Positions 22,472 through 25,537 of a stretch of 25,537 nt of DNA are shown here, piece by piece. The first letter of the stretch is position 1; each line of letters starts with the position of its first letter. The notes under the pieces were generated by a model that ran no database searches, was not told where the DNA came from, and saw only the letters and a program-made list of their open reading frames with translations. The stretch is from Priapulus caudatus (Eukaryota; Priapulida; Priapulimorpha; Priapulimorphida; Priapulidae). The stretch covers positions 297,225 to 322,761 of the forward strand of contig NW_014577266.1 of the NCBI RefSeq assembly GCF_000485595.1, read 5' to 3'. Made by a program: the position numbers and the translations under genes.

Positions 22472-22477
22472 AATAAA
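22472..22477 (+). terminator. Proximal polyadenylation signal AATAAA
   Basis: A canonical AATAAA lies 85 bp after the CCDC85 stop codon, followed by moderately T/G-containing sequence. It would give a very short 3' UTR. Confidence 0.5.
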
Positions 22478-22652
22478 CTAACCTTGTTGATATTTCGACA
22501 TATCATTTATTGCCACATATAAAGTAAGGTTAGGATCAGGTCAGACCTTAATGATTTGTTGTTTGATATGAAGTATAGCCAATCCTTGAAAATTGTGCCC
22601 TACTGAATTTCCCACTGTGTAATTGCATGCATTTAAATGGTATTGCAGCAAA

Positions 22653-22658
22653 AATAAA
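22653..22658 (+). terminator. Distal polyadenylation signal AATAAA with GT-rich element
   Basis: This AATAAA is followed at once by a GT-rich stretch (GTGTGCTTTTGTGC), the usual downstream element, so it is the better of the two candidate 3' ends. A run of C follows at about 22682. Confidence 0.6.
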
Positions 22659-22680
22659 CGTGTGCTTTTGTGCACATACT

Positions 22681-24821
22681 ACCCCCCCCCCAACCTACAG
22701 TACTGTTGTAACAGGTTACATCAAGCAAGAAATTATTTAAGTGTGTCATGAAATGAAGTAATGTGCTATTATAACCACAGTAATTTTTGCAGTGCAGATT
22801 CTATTTTTATAGATGTTGAACTGTGAACGCTAAGGGGATATACAATACTTTATTGTAAGACTGTTGGACGTGAGGCTGGCAGAAAGCCAGTTTTATTGTA
22901 AATATTCTGTCCTACTGTGTTATGGGAAGCCAGACATAAAAAAATCTGTGGAAAAAATCGGCTCCACTTGCGCCTGCCCCATCGTGAACAATAATTATGA
23001 TGTCACCACAAATGAATTTTCCATCCAGTGCATTTTTTCTTATCAGCTGCGTGATATGTACATCTATATCATTACGGTGACACAATGCACTGTATGTTGT
23101 TGACGGTAATTGTCGTGATCTATACTAATTAGTTAATAGAACTAAGAGGTAGAGGAAACCACAGCTAGGAACACAGACCTGTTTCCTGAAAGAATATCAA
23201 TGATTAAAAGTCAAAAGTTCGTTTGTAGCGGTTTAATATAGTAAACAAAATCATTAGCAGTCTGTTAAAAAACGAATAAGGATATTATAAGATTCTTTCG
23301 CCAGTCACATCTATTTTTATTGCTGAGTTTTTATTAGCATTTGCTCTCGCTTTACATGTACGAGGCAAGTAGAGCCATTTTGTGCCTCACATTTTAAAAA
23401 GCTTCAACGCATAATTAAATACTGTGCTTTGAACTTTATTCTTTCAATTTGTCTCTAATGATATTTTCTATATGTAAAGATTGAAACGGAAAGAATGCAG
23501 ACCCTTGCCACCCTGGCTACATTTACTGATATAGGTGATTGCAGTGTGGTTGGAAGCTTGGTGATACATTTAACTAGGAATGTTTGTGACATAACATGTA
23601 TACACTAGAAAGGCTTGTCAGTGTTCATCAGCTCTGAATGTGGGGCTTCTCGTTCCCTGCCCCTTTATTAGTTAGATTAGAAGTACATAGAGTATTTACA
23701 CCGTTTAGAGCGTTAACCTTCACAGGAAGTTTAGTTTGAGAATGCTTTCCTGTCATGTTAATGTAGCGGAGCGTATATAATAAGTTTTATATATTTGTAA
23801 TATTAATCATAGTGTGTAGGATTGGTGAATTAGTAACGTCGGAATGAAAATTTAAGTGACATATTTATCTTGACAAAATGCCTTTTCATATGTAAAAATG
23901 CAAATTTGTATGTGTATTGCGCATGTACAAAAAGCCCCATCGGTTGTTTATAGTTTTAAATTTTTGACTGCAATGTTATCATAATCATGCATATTATCTG
24001 ATAATATCATAATAGTTCGTAGTTTGTGATTTTCAAAAGTCTTCAATTTAGAATCATTAGTAGAATCATCGCTTATCTATTTTGATTAATTTGATGTATT
24101 CGTTTTACTATGGTAATAACTCATATATCTTTACATTCATGTCTTAAAATTTGCTCTAATCGAAAAAAAAACTCAAATTGAAAAATTACACTTGTTTGTG
24201 TGTTGTGTTCACGATCGCTTTTAGCTCCCCGAGCACGTACTCGGAATGCATACATTGTAGCCTGGAACGTGGGTTGGGTACATACGTATGTTTTTCACGC
24301 TGCTGCGATAGGTGCAAATAAAATAAACGAGTTCAAACTTTTCCCTTTTTTTTTAATTCTGCACACTTTCTATTGGCCTTGTTGTTAATCGAAACATGTG
24401 TGCACCGTATTTACATTTGCATGTCATGAAATGTAATATTAAATGTTTGGGTTAATTGTAGCGAAAACGTGCAAATAATGTCGGATCACACTACGTTACA
24501 GGTACGCTGCATTTTGCAGTTATCTACAAATAACGTTGAACACACGTTTAAACTGGCAGCCGCGCAGCTATCAAGGAAGTCGTATCGTTTTCTGCCTATA
24601 TAAAATACTGTGCCGCAGTGTTCCAGTAGCGCATAAATTAATCAATAATTATAATCGATATAACTATAAACAAAATGCATTAAATCGTACTTTGTCTATT
24701 TGATCAACTTTGTCTCTTCCCGTCTTCGATATATACGTGTCTGTTGGACCTTTGACTTGAATATTTAAGGAGATTATTATGCGTACATAATAATGCGTTC
24801 ATTATATACTCATTATACGCT
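22681..24821. other. Downstream intergenic region, nothing recognised
   Basis: AT-rich sequence after the likely 3' end, starting with a C run. Short frames (22864-23103 and 24200-24388, plus) have no domain or splice support. A minor inverted pair CCGAG/CTCGG surrounds CACGTA near 24228. Confidence 0.5.
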
Positions 24822-25013
24822 GTGGCTATATACCCGGCAGCCGGGCACGGTCTTCGATTTCCTAAATGCCCGGCAGTTCCTAACCCTAACCCTAACCCTA
24901 ACCCTTGTTTACTTGAGATAATGCTGAAAATAAAAAACTGCTGGGCATTTAGGAAATCGAAGACCGTGCCCGGCAGCCGTCAGATATATGCCGGCTGCCG
25001 GGCATATAGCCAC
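24822..25013. mobile_element. Palindromic element carrying telomere-like repeats in its loop
   Basis: Left arm GTGGCTATAT, CCCGGCAGCC, GGGCACGGTCTTCGATTTCC, TAAATGCCCGGCAGTT pairs with the right arm AACTGCTGGGCATTTAGG to GGCTGCCGGGCATATAGCCAC. The right arm has about 20 extra bases (around TCAGATATATG) that are not on the left. The spacer begins with a CCCTAA array at 24879-24904 (just over four units), then AT-rich DNA. The frames on both strands are arm translations. Confidence 0.82.
24879..24904. repeat. Interstitial telomere-like repeat, CCCTAA x4
   Basis: Four consecutive CCTAAC units plus CC, the complement of the TTAGGG telomere motif common in animals. It sits exactly at the inner edge of the left arm of the palindrome. 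Confidence 0.95.
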
Positions 25014-25537
25014 TCTGTTCATCATAAGAGTCGCGTGTACCTTGGCGTGTACGACACGATCAATTTGAAATAACCTTGTGGCTCCCTCTGTTGGTTGAGT
25101 TCGTTGACAATATAAATACATACGATAGACAATGTAATACAAACAACAATGATAGCATACACAATGTTGTACAATGTAGACAATGTTACACATGTGATTT
25201 TTAGGCGAACGGTCCATTAAAAATCAGCTGCGTGCGCGTCCCCAGCGACTGTGATGTGATTGGGAGTGTCATAATATCTTGATAATATAGATATGTCATC
25301 TTATAGGAGTGTTTATATTATGACACTGGTGTGATGACGACGCGACGCGTAACGGCTTAATTGATGTTTGTAATCTTTCACTCTTACGTCTTGCTCACAG
25401 ACACGTGGAACGATAAAGTAAAATGATAGTAAGTGAAAATGTAATGTATTCACTACTAAAGTCTTTATTTTTATTATGTTCTCCATCGACGAGTAATTCC
25501 ACATAAATGCCGTCCGATTGCTTATGTGCAATATACA
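25014..25537. other. Terminal intergenic DNA with ACAATGT repeats and a small inverted repeat
   Basis: ACAATGT-type heptamers recur loosely between 25127 and 25190. AGTGTCATAATAT (25266-25278) and ATATTATGACACT (about 25315-25327) form an inverted pair. No gene is seen. Confidence 0.5.

Noticed and set aside
24822-25217. True chromosome end
   Set aside because: Only about four CCCTAA units, enclosed in an internal palindrome with ordinary sequence on both sides, so it is interstitial.

Overview
The window looks like a stretch of a non-vertebrate animal genome, probably a marine invertebrate. It is AT-rich, with short coding exons separated by GT-AG introns, many small palindromic DNA-transposon-like elements, vertebrate-type CCCTAA/TTAGGG repeats and microsatellites. 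I see no prokaryotic features such as operons or ribosome binding sites. The species cannot be named from this sequence alone.

One gene is supported with high confidence: a plus-strand member of the CCDC85 coiled-coil family. Six coding exons (7447-8116, 19422-19510, 19902-20024, 21642-21710, 21945-22043, 22304-22387) splice with consistent phases into a 377-residue protein. The large GC-rich first exon carries the conserved double coiled coil. The last three exons carry the conserved C-terminal block ([32 protein letters not shown]). Two AATAAA signals follow the stop.

Layout: 1-7260 is intergenic and rich in inverted-repeat elements. These are a 1.1-kb element with about 320-bp terminal inverted repeats (TIRs) and a possible 10-bp target duplication (821-1925), a 0.8-kb foldback element (2052-2863), a compact relative of the first (3899-4093) and two small MITE-like elements (5032-5258, 5334-5466). 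7281-8116 is the first coding exon with its leader. 8117-19421 is a nominally 11.3-kb intron. Inside it, about 2.6-3.1 kb occurs twice, the copies meeting exactly at a 10-N gap (15333-15342). This is most simply an assembly false duplication of two haplotypes, so the true intron is probably about 8.5 kb. The two copies differ by a 325-bp MITE-like insertion and by the copy number of a 76-bp unit. 19422-22387 holds the remaining exons. 22388-25537 is 3' UTR and intergenic DNA, including a 192-bp palindromic element with telomere-like repeats in its loop (24822-25013).

No RNA gene, CRISPR array, transposase gene or second protein-coding gene could be supported. Reading frames elsewhere are short, unrecognised, or lie inside repeats.
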